The notes beneath the pieces are model-generated. The model made no database searches and was not told where the DNA came from. It was given only the letters and a program-made list of their open reading frames with translations. This document shows, one piece after another, positions 45,199 through 56,991 of a stretch of 64,000 nt of DNA (position 1 is its first letter; every line of letters starts with the position of its first letter). Source of the stretch: Lantana camara (lineage: Eukaryota; Streptophyta; Magnoliopsida; Lamiales; Verbenaceae); the NCBI GenBank assembly GCA_037501455.1, contig CM074857.1, forward strand, positions 30,648,001-30,712,000, written 5' to 3'. The translations under genes were made by a program, and so were the position numbers.

Positions 45199-47114
45199 AT
45201 GGACAATCGGCAGTCCAAGGGACCACATGGTGGATTAAGAGGTGGTGCGAGTGGTGTTAAGAAGAAACGTCCTGTATATGCTCCAAATGCAGCGATGAGA
45301 TCCACAACTCGTCCTTCTCACATGTCCATATTATCCACTACCACCACTTCATCACCTAATAACAACCCAACATCCTTACCTGATGATGATCATTTGACTC
45401 CATCTCCTGATCTTATCCGAAATAGCAATCCATAAGATGAAGAAGTAATGGAGGAAGAGCAGAAGGTGGGGTAGGAGGAGGTAGGGCAACCAATTGGACC
45501 TACTAGGATACGTATTGCATATAACCGCCCGAATTTGACAACTTCTACAAAATACTTCTTACAACCTAAAGGGAGATTCAAGTGAGTTTATATGTATTTT
45601 AAATTTTGAATAACATTTTTAATTAATATTCTGCTAAAAACTGAAAATTGTTCTATTTGTTTGATTTAGCTATGTTCACAGCAGAGATGGGACGAGTTCA
45701 TTAGTTAATGTATTGAAATTCCGACTAACTCGAGCCTACGCCAAAGCCTCTGATTTGACTGAAAAAGAATGGTTGAGTTGGTTTGAAGACTAGAAGGTAA
45801 TTACCTTAATTAGCTTAATGCATTATTGAAACATTATTTATTGAACTATGATTTTCCCCTATTTTGGAACATTATTTATTGAAATATATACTAGCATTTC
45901 ATTTCATTCCATAAGTTGACGGTTACATATTTTGAAACTTAAAAGGGATATTATAAAAGAATGTATACATAATATTTAAATTAATATAAATGGTGTTTTA
46001 TGAATTAATGGAATGTTTACTGTGTAGGATTAAGAATAATTAGATTTATAATTCTAATTTAATTTGTGTTCACTGATATTTTCTACTATGATGTAATTTA
46101 AATTGATATAAATGGTGTTTTTTGTTTCTATTGCATCTAATGTAAGTTTTTTAACTTTATTATTCAGAAATATTGTGATTGGCTGCCTGAACATGAAGCT
46201 CTTATGTACACAGCATTTAAGCATTACCTAGCGCTAAGGATGTCTGATATGTACTACGTTATCCGACATACTAAGAAGAAACCAGAATGGATGCTCGATG
46301 AGGTGTATGCTTCATTGTATCTTCAACGGAAGGACCCTAAGTTTATTGCTAAGTGTGAAATAAATGCACACAATAGAAAATCAAATAAAGGGGCATCTGT
46401 TTACACTAAGGGTTCCATTAGCATGGACACACACATTGCCGTAACAGAATAACAAACTCAGCAGCGTATGGGGATGAGGGAGATACATAGAGTCGGCTAT
46501 GTGAGGCAAGATGATAGGGATAACGCGGTTGCAGACTTGCCTCTAACCAAGGGACATGATACTGAGGTGCATTTATATTGTTTTAAAGTTTATTCTAAAT
46601 TAGTTACAATATAAAATTAATAAATTTAGTGTTTTAATTTAATTTATACGCCATATAGGCAAAGTTTGAAGAGTTGAAGGCTGAGCAGACCCAAAGGTTG
46701 TTGGAGGACCCCAACAGTCCGGTGCTTGATGACACAAAGTGGTGGATACAGGCTGTTGGGGGATGGGACAAGAAAGGTCGTATTCTCGGGCTAAACCACA
46801 TGAAACACATCTTAGGCCCATCGAGATTTTCTGCCCATTCATCAATTGTCTCTTCATCTCAGGCCGGACCTTATGTGACGAGAGAGGAGCTTTCTCAAGC
46901 GATTAATGAGGCGGCTGATAGGTCGGCAACCAATGTGATGAATTCAATGCAACAACAATTAAATGAGACTATGCAAGAATAAATGAGTCAATTTAGTGAG
47001 ATGTTGCAAGCATTACAATCCCGTACAAAGAAAAAAGACAAGGATAGAGGTAAGAGCAAGAAAAGAACACCTATACCCTATGAAGATGAAGAAGAAAGTG
47101 ATGATAGCGAGTGA
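45199..47114 (+). pseudogene. CACTA second gene, Transposase_24 / TnpA-like
   Basis: Starts MDNRQSKGPHGGLRGG at 45199, directly after an AG acceptor. A proline/serine-rich N-terminus precedes the conserved part: LVNVLKFRLTRAYAKASDLT (exon about 45671-45796), then WLPEHEALMYTAFKHYLALR (exon 46168-46565), PLTKGHDTE, and a last exon (46660-47114) with KAEQTQRLLEDPNSPVLDD, WWIQAVGGWDKKGRILGL and an acidic tail ending DDSE. In-frame stops at 45433, about 45474, about 45793, 46450 and 46980 make it a pseudogene. Proteins of this type bind subterminal repeats of CACTA elements. Confidence 0.8.
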
Positions 47115-47414
47115 GGTATTAGATGTTTTGTATGTTGATGAAGTGCAATATTAATTGTAGTATTATATATAAATGTTAGATGTTAGTAGTTATAACTATT
47201 TTGTTGTTGATGACGTTAGTAGTAGTTGTTTATCAAGTTGTTATTGATGACATATTAGTTGTTTATGATGTTATTGTTAGTTGTTGATCACACCTTTTGA
47301 ATTTGGTATTATTGAATTTATGGATATTGGTTGAGTTTGTTGGGATTGAATGGCTAGATAATACTGTTATTTTGAACATGGATGAACTAAAAAATAATAA
47401 TTTAATAAAAAATT

Positions 47415-47948
47415 TCTAAAATTTTTCCGACGGAGTATCCGTCGGAAAAATAAATAATCCATTTTTCGAATTCAAGTTTTCCTACGGATTTCTAACGGAA
47501 TATCCGTCGGAAAATAAATAATTGATTTTTCGAATTTAAGTTTTCCGATGAATTTCTGACGACATTTTCGTCGGAAAATAAATTATTTTATTTTCGGATT
47601 AGAGTATTCCGACGGAACGTCAGTCGGAAATAAATTATTTTATTTTCGGGTTAAAGCAGTCCAACGGATTTTCGATGGAATGTCCGTCGGTACATAAAGA
47701 GTTCCGACGGATTTCAAACGGAATATCCGTCGGTACATAAGGAGTTCCAACAGATTTCCCACGGAAATTCCGTCGGAAACTCGTCAATTTATATATGGCT
47801 TTTCTGCTATGTTTCGTCGGTAATCCGTCGAAAATTCGTCGGAAAATTTTTTCGATGACGAGTTATCCGACAACTGTGCTCCGTCGAAAATCCGTCGGAA
47901 AAATAAGCTTTCGACGGATTTCCGATGACTGTTGCCGTCAGAATTTTA
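47415..47948 (+). repeat. CACTA subterminal repeat array (TCCGTCGGAAA)
   Basis: About 20 copies of a TCCGTCGGAAA-like motif in both orientations, for example TTCCGACGGAGTATCCGTCGGAAA near 47424 (given here in two parts: TTCCGACGGA and TCCGTCGGAAA). It directly precedes the terminal inverted repeat, the expected place for TnpA binding sites in En/Spm-type elements. Confidence 0.85.
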
Positions 47949-47964
47949 CTGTTTTCTTGTAGTG
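47949..47964 (+). repeat. CACTA right terminal inverted repeat
   Basis: CTGTTTTCTTGTAGTG, the reverse complement of a CACTACAAGAAAACAG end. The matching left end is missing. Confidence 0.9.
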
Positions 47965-48018
47965 TTGCCACATGCCGAAATGACCGGATCCATCGAAGAT
48001 CTCCACGACAATTCTCAT
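47965..48018 (-). pseudogene. Element D gag, first 18 codons
   Basis: Minus-strand ATG at 48018 opens a Tork-type Gag N-terminus containing VEIFDGSGHFGMWQ. It stops exactly where the CACTA element begins, between codons. Typical Tnt1/Tork Gag has this F-DG---F--W pattern in its first 25 residues. Confidence 0.65.
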
Positions 48019-48946
48019 ATTTGTTATTCCAGTGCTTGCCAAGTTGAACAAGCTGGAAGCCGAGGTGTGTAACGCCCCATCTTCTGGAACAGGTAAACGT
48101 ATGTGAACGTTCGAGAGTTAGTTCTATTCATCCATTGTGTTAATTTCTAACTACTTGTCCTTGATTGCCAAATTTTCCAAAGTATGAGTACCTAAGTGAA
48201 TTTTATTTGGATTTTTGTATTACTAATTTAAGAGTATGCTTAATTTCATAAACTACATTACATGAAGGATAGCTAATTAAAGTGGGATTAAAAGTCAAGA
48301 AATAACTTTAGAACTCATGATTTACAATTAATAGTGCCATACTTTATAAAATATCCCACATATTTATTGCATCTTCTCCCAACAAGCAACAAGCTTTTCT
48401 TCTTCTTCTTCGCTCCCTCATCTCACGTACATCACCATACACTCACATACTTTCATCCCATGTTCATTTCTTTCAATTTAAAGGTAGAATTCATTCTTTT
48501 CTTCATGCATAAACATACTTACATAGTTTAATTTTTGCATAAGCATGAGTTTGCATGCATGGTTTGAAGTTTAAATGAAAACCTAAGCTATGGGGAAATT
48601 ATATGGCAAAGTATGTTAGAAGGAAAGTTGTAGAAGTAAATATGTTAGAAATCATGAGCTAGGAAGAATTCGAGAAGCCATCATACATGCTTCATAGGTT
48701 AAGGAAAGCTTGAGGTTTATTCATGGAGTTGAGGGATTTTAGGGATGATAATCAATGGTTGTGAGCATGAGTTCTTGATATATATTTGATCCTTAAGTGT
48801 TCTTAAGTGTGGTTTTATGTGTTATGAGTTGAGTATACTTGATTCTAAGTGTATCTTTGCAAGTTTGGATGGTTGAATGAATCCTTGGATTTCTTCCTTC
48901 TTCCTCCCCTGTTTTCCCCTATTTTCTTCTCGTACCAGACATGTTC

Positions 48947-49066
48947 ACACAGCCGTGCAGCTCCCCCATTGATTTCTCACACGGCCTTGCATAACTTTCG
49001 AATTTTAGCCAAAGAAATTTACGTACGGCTGCGCAGGTTTTAAGGACAAAAGTCGCACGGCCGTGC
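48947..49066 (+). repeat. Palindrome cluster in solo LTR E
   Basis: Four units: CACAGCCGTGCAG (about 48947), CACACGGCCTTGC (about 48978), TACGGCTGCGCAG (about 49024) and the perfect GCACGGCCGTGC (49055-49066). The cluster sits just before TGAGCTCCGGTTGATCTGA, as in element A, but with a different palindrome. Confidence 0.75.
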
Positions 49067-49643
49067 AGGCCTCAAATGAGCTCCGGTTGATCTGAATTTG
49101 ACCACTTAAACCTCTTTGAGTATAGAGTATTCTCCAATTGGAATCACATTAAAATCATTTCTGAGGAGGGAGATATGATCGATCCAAAATTGTGTCGCCA
49201 GTCTGTCGGAAATCTGCATTCGACCAACTTTGCACCTATGTCATTTTTTATCCATTTTGAACTAAAATTTGAGTCATATATGGTTGAAAATATCTATTTA
49301 TCTACTTTCATTTCCAATAAACAAAACCTAATTTGGACTTCTAAAACTTAAGATATACCCAATTCTTTATAGCTTGCGCATTTGGAGAAAACTGTCAGCT
49401 TTTGCTAAGTTTTGCCTAAATGTCCGTTTCTTGCCTTTTTCATTGTTTCTTTCCATTTATTGAACCTCATGTATGCTATATTCTTTAATCCAAGTGTAAA
49501 TGCTCTTATATAAGTGTATCGTTTTACTAAAGTTTCATGAAAGACGTCTAAACTTGCCCTAAATGATCTTCAATGTGAAAGTTAATTCTTAAAGTGCCAT
49601 GATTGCTCATATTGATCATTCCTTGCATAATTATAATCTCATT

Positions 49644-51902
49644 TGTTGGTGTGACGGGCCCGAAGCAGAGTGACGGTATAGCGTAATATTTCAAAAAAAA
49701 TTCGCCATAACCTCGTTATCAAAATATTTCAAAAATATTTTAATAAAGCAGCGGAATAAAGCGGGCCGCATAACTCTAATATATACAGGCATCGATAACA
49801 TAATTTTAAATCATCTAGCATATAATCACAATATGCAAATAATAATTTTGGCAGCATAACGGTATTACCGTACTGCAAAATTGGTTATCAACGGCACTTT
49901 TCCAGCACCTCGATATCTTCTCGTGAAACCGGCAGAGATTCCCCGCAATATCTCCGATTAAAAATTTGGAGTGTGGGCTCCGGCAGTATTTCCCTAAATA
50001 CTTTGAGAAAATATTTTTCTAGAAAAACCCTTTTTTCTAATATCAGAAAATCCCTATTTAATTAAGTGGATTATATATTAATTATATAACCACCTAATTA
50101 AGTGATTAATTAATCTAATTAAAGATTAATTAACCAAATGGGAGAGAGAGGGCCGAATGGCTTTGATCTGCTGAAAAAGGAATGCCACAAACTTGTTCAA
50201 TTCAAAAGAATATGGCAGTCTATTTATAGGGCCAATTTGGGGCATTTTCGTCCAATAAAAGTGAAATTGTCGTGCACTCTAAGTTCGTCTGGCAAATCCA
50301 AGGGCGCCACGCCGCCGCTCACGCCGCCACGAGGCCAACGCCGCCTGGCACGCGCGGAACAGCGCCCGCACGCGCCGCCCGTGTGGCGGCTATGCGTTTG
50401 GCGCGTGTGCTCCTCACGGTGGCACGAGTAGCTGCCACGTGTCAAACCGGTCCGGTCCGATCGGCGGTTCACGGTTCAGACCGGTTCGACAGAGAACCGG
50501 CCGGTTCAGACGATCTAAACCTCTGCTACGTGGCAAGCCATTGTCATGCCACGTGTCCGGGGCGGTCAACTCTTGACCCGACCCTATCCGAACGCTAACC
50601 GATGACCCGACCCGATGGCCCACTTCCACGACCCGTTGACTTTTCAGTCAACACAATCTGGGTCGTTGACACGCGCTGACGCGGCGCGATCCTGGCCATC
50701 CACTTGTCGCACACGGTGGTGCCCAGTCAGCGCCCCTTGGCGTTGACCCGCTGACATGCCACGTCAACACTTCTGCCACGTCATTATTTTTTTTTTTCGA
50801 AAAAATTTATTTTCTCGAAAATAAAATTTGGGCATTTCCAACTCTTTGGAATTTAATTTATTTTCTCAAAATAAATTCCTTGGCTATTTTCAAACTCTTT
50901 GAAAAATCATCTCTCTCTCTCCTTTTAATATTTTCTCTTTGATCTTCGTTGGGGCTTGCGGGGGGACCTGCAGGACTAATTAATCTTAGCTCCAAACGGG
51001 TCAATCTATTATCATCCCATGACAATAATTGATTACCGTTTAACAATATTTAATTCCACTAAATAAATATTGTTGCACTCTAAAATTAATTAAATTATTC
51101 ACGAATTTCTCGATCTAGAATAATTTTGCATTTTACTCCTCTATACAGATATCCATGAAAAATAAATCAATACTACTATCATTTATTTTTCACTTTCAAT
51201 CTGAAATTTCTTGATTTGCCTTAAGTTCAAATTTCCTGTATGTGAAACACATTCAACATACAACTTCGGTGACGCACACACGAAGTACTTTGGCCAAAGT
51301 TATAATTCGAGCATTTTGCAAATCTATTTCAGGGATATCTTTAAACCTTCCAGCAAGGCTACAGAGTCCTCGATCAATATTTCTCTTTAGCACATTTCAT
51401 GCAATCACCGAAAGTAAAAAGTGTTTTGGCCACCCGTTATCGTGACCTCACTTCTGAGTACATCACAGTGATTAACACTACATGCCTAAAGTAGAAATAC
51501 TGCCAGGATTAAGAGTCTAATGCTTCCGAGATTTTATTCATTTTAGATAGCAGTATAAAATGAACAATCTCAGTGGTCCAGTTCGATATTTCCAATCTCA
51601 TTGAAAATCATCAATGTGTTATAATCGAAAACTCCATTTCCCTATGACGAAAGACTAATCATCTTATATAACACATTATAGTCTCGATAAGAACATCTTC
51701 TTATCATACTGACTAGAACTTTAATGACACGTGATTCTTGGTATTTAAAGTCTTTTCCTATGAAACACATTTCATATAAAAATACCATCACACGCCATTA
51801 ATTACTAAATTTGTAAAATACTCATAACTTGCGATAATTTCAGTTTTTATTAATCCAAAATATTTACAATATAATTGGATTTTCAGGGCATTAATCCCAA
51901 CA
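49644..51902 (-). repeat. copia-2 3' LTR
   Basis: 2259 bp. On the element strand it starts TGTTGGGATTAATGCCC and ends CGTCACACCAACA. TATAAATA box (minus) at 50221-50228, GCCACGT cluster 50430-50770. ORFs at 50138-50629 and 50858-51046 are not genes. Confidence 0.92.
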
Positions 51903-51916
51903 ATCTCCCACTTGCC
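51903..51916 (-). other. copia-2 polypurine tract
   Basis: ATCTCCCACTTGCC on the plus strand, that is GGCAAGTGGGAGAT on the element strand, between the polyprotein stop and the 3' LTR. Confidence 0.75.
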
Positions 51917-54900
51917 CTAAATCCAATTGCCTACATATCTGAGGCCCATCCCTTCTACATGAGTGTCAAAACTCTTTTGCGCCAAAGTTTTAGTGAAGGG
52001 ATCTGCCAGATTATTTACTGAACCAATTTTCACCACTGCCACTTCTCCACGTTCCACATAATCATGTATAATGTGAAACTTTCTCTCGATGTGCTTCGCA
52101 CGTTTATGACTTCGAGGTTCCTTGGAGTTGGCCACCGCTCCAGCATTATCACAGTACAATGTGATAGGTGTAAGTCCGTCCTTGACAACTTCTAAATCCA
52201 TTAGGAAATTTCGGAACCAATACGCTTCTTTTGCTGCTTCCGAAGCTGCCACGTATTCGGCTTCCATGGTGGAGTCAGCAATGCAAGATTGCTTAATACT
52301 CCTCCAACTTACGGCTGCTCCTCCTAGAGTAAACACGTATCCAGACGTCGAACGCCTAGAATCCAAATCAGATTGGAAATCCGAGTCTATGTACCCAATA
52401 GGAATGAGCTCATCACTGTGATAGACAAACATATAATCACGAATCCTTCTCAAGTACTTCAATATATGCTTTACAACTATCCAGTGTTGGGGTCCAGGGT
52501 TTGACTGATATCTGCTGACTAGACCTACAGCATAACAGATATCTGGCCTTGTACATAACATAGCATACATGAGGCTTCCGACTGTCGAAGCATACGGAAC
52601 ATCTTTCATTTCTTCTGTCTCTTCAGGGTTCTTGGGACACTGATCCCGAGACAGATGAACTCCATGTCTGAAAGGTAATGAACCTTTCTTGGAATTCGCC
52701 ATATTATATCTTGCCAGCATCTTATCTATATATGCTGCTTGTGATAAACCAATCATTTTATTCTTACGATCACGACAAAGTCTGATCCCTAGAATATAAC
52801 TGGCTTCACCTAGGTCTTTCATGTCAAACTGATTTGACAACCAAATCTTAACTGCTGATAATATTCCTATGTCATTCCCAATGAGCAGAATGTCGTCAAC
52901 ATATAGAACTAAAAATGTTACAACACTATCATGATGTCTCTTGTACACACATGGTTCATCAGGCAATTGCATAAATCCAAAGGATTTAATTGCCTCATTA
53001 AATCTGATGTTCCATGACCTAGACGCTTGCTTAAGACCATAAATAGATCTATCAAGCTTGCATACCATATGCTCCTGATTTCTGGCAATAAAGCCTTCAG
53101 GCTGAGCCATGTATATCTCTTCTTGAAGGTGCCCGTTCAAGAAGGCAGTCTTTACATCCATTTTCCAAATCTCATAATCATAATGAGCAACAATGGATAG
53201 GAGAATTCTTATGGACTTAAGCATTGCTACAGGCGAGAAGGTTTCGTCATAATCGATACCTTCTTTCTGGGTATAACCCTTTGCCACAAGCCTTGCTTTA
53301 AAGGTCTCAACCTTTCCATCTACTCCCCTTTTTCCCTTGTAGACCCATTTGCATCCAATAGGTTTAATGCCCTCAAACGCCTCTACAAGTTCCCAGACTT
53401 TATTGGAATACATTGAATCTAATTCAGATTCCATGGCTCTGACCCAACGGTCAGCGTCTATATCTTTTATAGCTTCATCATATGTGATAGGATCAGATAC
53501 GTCAGATTCAACCACTTGGGTTAATCCTAAGTATCTATCAGGTGCCCTGACAATCCTCCTACTACGACGAGGCTGTTATGTACTTGTCCCTACATCATAT
53601 GTTGTATCTGGTACATCATATGTATCTAACACATTTTCAGTTACTACGGGTTCTTGGAATTCGAATCTGATGTTGTCATTTCTGCTAACACAATTTTGCT
53701 TCTACCCTTGTGGTCATTTACGAAATCATCTTCGAGATATTTAGTATTAGTGCTCACAAACACTTTGTGATCTCTCGGATCGTAAAATATACCACCTCTT
53801 GTTCCTTTAGGATAACCTACGAACAAGCAAACCTCTGTTCTTGATTCCAACTTGTCAGGATCCTTCCTTAACACATGAGCTGGGGTTCCCCATATCCGAA
53901 GATAGGAGACACTGGGCTTGCGCCCTCGCCACAGTTCCATTGGTGTTTTAGGAACCGACTTGGATGGAACAAGGTTTAATATGTGTGTCGTCATTTCGAG
54001 TGCAAAGCCCCAAAACAAACATGTTAAGGTAGCATGACTCATCATAGATCTTACCATTTCCATCAGAGTTCTATTTCTCCTTTCTACAACACCGTTCTGC
54101 TGGGGTGTACCCGGTGCAGATAATTGAGACCTAATCCCGTTTGTAGTGAGAAATTCTAGAAACTCTGTAGACAGATACTCACCACCACGATCTGATCGAA
54201 GTGCTTTGATACGTTTTCCAGATTGATTTTAAACTTCAGCCTTGAATTCTTTAAACTTTTCAAAAGATTCAGACTTATATCTCATCAAATAAACGTATCC
54301 ATATCTGGAGTAATCATCTGTAAAAGTGATAAAATACTCAAAAACTCCTCTTGCTTGAATACTCATATGACTACACACATCCGTATGAATTAACTCAAGC
54401 AATTCTGTGGCTTGATTACCTTTAGATTTAAAAGATCTCTTAGTCATTTTACCTTCCAAGCAGGATTCACAGACTGGTAGTTCTATTAAGTCCAAGGGAC
54501 TCAACAATTCATCTGAAATTAGTCTTTGGATCCTTTTTGGATTAATATGACCAAGACGTAAATGCCACTTGTACGCCTCTTTAGGCATAGGAGTTTTTCT
54601 TTTGGTTGGTAAGTCAAGCTTAGCAATGTTAAGTTCGGAATTAGAGTTTTTATCGGGGTATAACAAGAAAAGACTATCCTTTACCGTGCCAGAGCAAATA
54701 AACCTTTTATTTTGCTTAATGGTAAAATTTTGTTCGAAACAAACACTGAAACCATTATTTATTAAACAACTCACAGAAATTAGATTTCTGCGAACACACG
54801 GTATGTACAAAGTGTCTTTCAGTACCAAAACCCTATCACCAAAATACAAATTTACAATCCCTACTGCTAATACAGATATACTTGTATTATCCCCGAGCAG

Positions 54901-55869
54901 TAGCTGCATCTCGCCATCTTCAAGCTTTCTGGTTAGCTTGAACCCCTGCAACGAATTGCAAATATGATTAGTTGAACCCGAGTCCACACACCAGGAATCT
55001 GGTGGACTTCCAACTAAACATAATTCAATTAAACAAGATATCGATATACCTTGTCCACATGGCTTAGCAGGAAGACTTGCTAAGTATTTTGGACAATTCC
55101 TCTTCCAGTGCCCATTCTCTCCGCAGTGGAAACATTTTCCCTTGCTGGGTTTACCCTTCTTCTTCTGAACCTTTTTCTTGGGATTGAGAACCTTTCCCTT
55201 TCCCTTTTTCCACTTGTTGGCCTTTGGAGCCATGGAAGTTGATGCCTGAGCCAGGAGACCAGTTCCCTTAGCTTTCATTACTCCCTCTGCCACTTTAAGT
55301 TCGTTCATCAATTCAGGCAATGAAAAATCAAATTTGTTCATAGAATAATTTTGCCTGAATGTGTTGAACGACTTTGGCAGAGAGCATAGGATCATATCCT
55401 GTTTGCTGAGATCATCAAATTTAGCACCAAGGCTTTCAATTTCATTCAGGCAAGCCATCATGTTCATAACATGATCCTGAACAGGTGATCCCTCAGACAT
55501 CTTGGTAACTAACAGCCTCCGCATCAATTCGAGCCTCTTGGCTCGATTCTGTCCTCCAAACATTTGATGGAGATGATCCATCATGTTCCTAGCAGTTGGC
55601 ATCTCACGCATTTGATGCTTGAGAACATTGGAGACAGATGCCAGGATATAAGACCTAGCCAAATCATTGGACTTGATCCAATTGGCATAAGCATTTCTCA
55701 TATCCTGATTGGCCGTAGTTTCCGGTACCCCCGGACAAGGTTCAGTGAGCACTTGTTTCAAATTCTTGTGACCAAACACAATGTCAAGATTCATCTTCCA
55801 GTCAGCATAGTTAGACCCTTCAAGCCTATTATCCTTTAGGATTGATTGAAGCGGGCCAGCGGTCGTCAT
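51917..55869 (-). pseudogene. copia-2 Gag-Pol polyprotein, broken in the middle
   Basis: The most complete Copia polyprotein here. The first frame (55869-54229, 546 codons) holds Gag, the zinc knuckle CFHCGENGHWKRNC, protease WCVDSGSTNH, WHLRLGH..CESC, and the integrase start HTDVC/FTDDYSRYG. A nonsense codon at 54231-54229 stops it. The same frame resumes to 53644 with NGV.ERRNRTL and the integrase C-terminal part. A 1-bp loss near 53665 and an in-frame TAA near 53577 follow. The last frame (53515-51917, 532 codons) is open and covers reverse transcriptase ([30 protein letters not shown]) and RNase H ([35 protein letters not shown]). Its lesions differ from those of copia-1. Confidence 0.93.
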
Positions 55870-56977
55870 TGCTTTAAAACTGAAATATTTTTAAAAAATG
55901 CAAGTTATGATTCTGTATTTTACCTTTTTTTTTTTGCGTCTAACCAATAAATGAAATCCACGTAAGCATTTTTGGTTTACACAATGGCGACTTATCCAAC
56001 CGCAGTTGACTCCCCAGAAGCGGGGTCGAAAACTGCTTAGAAAAGCAAGAATTAATCTTAATTAACATGTCATCTAGGTAACTCTTACCAAACTATGTTA
56101 ATCCACCACGTTAACCTTTGGCCTCTAAGTGAATGTAATATAGCTCCGAAGGGAGGTTAATACATCACTTAGTCAAGCGTACACCATTACCTAGAAATTC
56201 GTACGAGTAGATCAGACACTCCACGGAGGCGTGGTCGAGCTGACTTTCCCCGTATTTCATTCTATCCGAAGAAGTCTAATCTTGTATACCGCGAATACAT
56301 ACCTGCCGAAGGGAGTAGTACATATCCACTATACTATAGACGGGTAATGGAGGCCGTGAGAATCCAACTTTTTTCATCTCGCTCCCACTTGAATTTTATA
56401 GAATTTGTGGATTATCTTTGATTATTAAATAATCACTTTTGGCGTCTTATTGATTTTGGAAGTAATTAATCTAATTAATATGCTCCCACTAGGATTATTA
56501 AATAATCCTAATAATATTCTAAGGATTTAATAACTCTTTATTAATTTAAGCCAAAAAATATTAATCCAATTATGCATCGTATTTAATCTCTATTAAATAT
56601 TATTTATCTAATCATATTAAATAAATCATGCATAATTGAAACAACATAATATCACACATTATCATGCCATTTTTAAAATTAAAAGCATGCTTGCAAATAA
56701 TTATCACGCTTTAAATTTTTATGGCCCCTTAAATAAATATGTTTTTAAATTATCACATAATTTAAATCATATTTACTGATTCGGCAATTAACCAGGAAGA
56801 TTATTGAAATCAATTCCCAGAAAATTACCATTCCCCGCAAATTCCCAGGAAACACTGGAGGGGTCACAATGGTCCCACTTAAAACCCAACCTCTTTAGAC
56901 AGAATTTACGTACACAGTATCAGATTTAAAATTATGTATCTTATGCTTTATCAATACGAGTATATAATCAGAGCCCC

Positions 56978-56989
56978 GCTCTGATACCA
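56978..56989 (-). other. copia-2 primer binding site
   Basis: GCTCTGATACCA on the plus strand, TGGTATCAGAGC on the element strand, two bases inside the 5' LTR. It matches initiator-methionine tRNA. Confidence 0.9.
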
Positions 56990-56991
56990 GT

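Larger units (their letters stand above)
42706..47964 (+). mobile_element. CACTA (En/Spm-like) transposon, 5' end deleted
   Basis: Carries a TnpD-type transposase pseudogene (42707-45115), a second Transposase_24-type gene (45199-47114), a dense subterminal repeat block (47415-47948) and a right terminal inverted repeat CTGTTTTCTTGTAGTG (47949-47964). The left terminal repeat and the start of the transposase gene are absent. The element begins abruptly within transposase coding sequence at the junction with element D pol. It had inserted in element D's gag; the flanking TTG (47965-47967) is the likely 3-bp target site. Confidence 0.88.
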
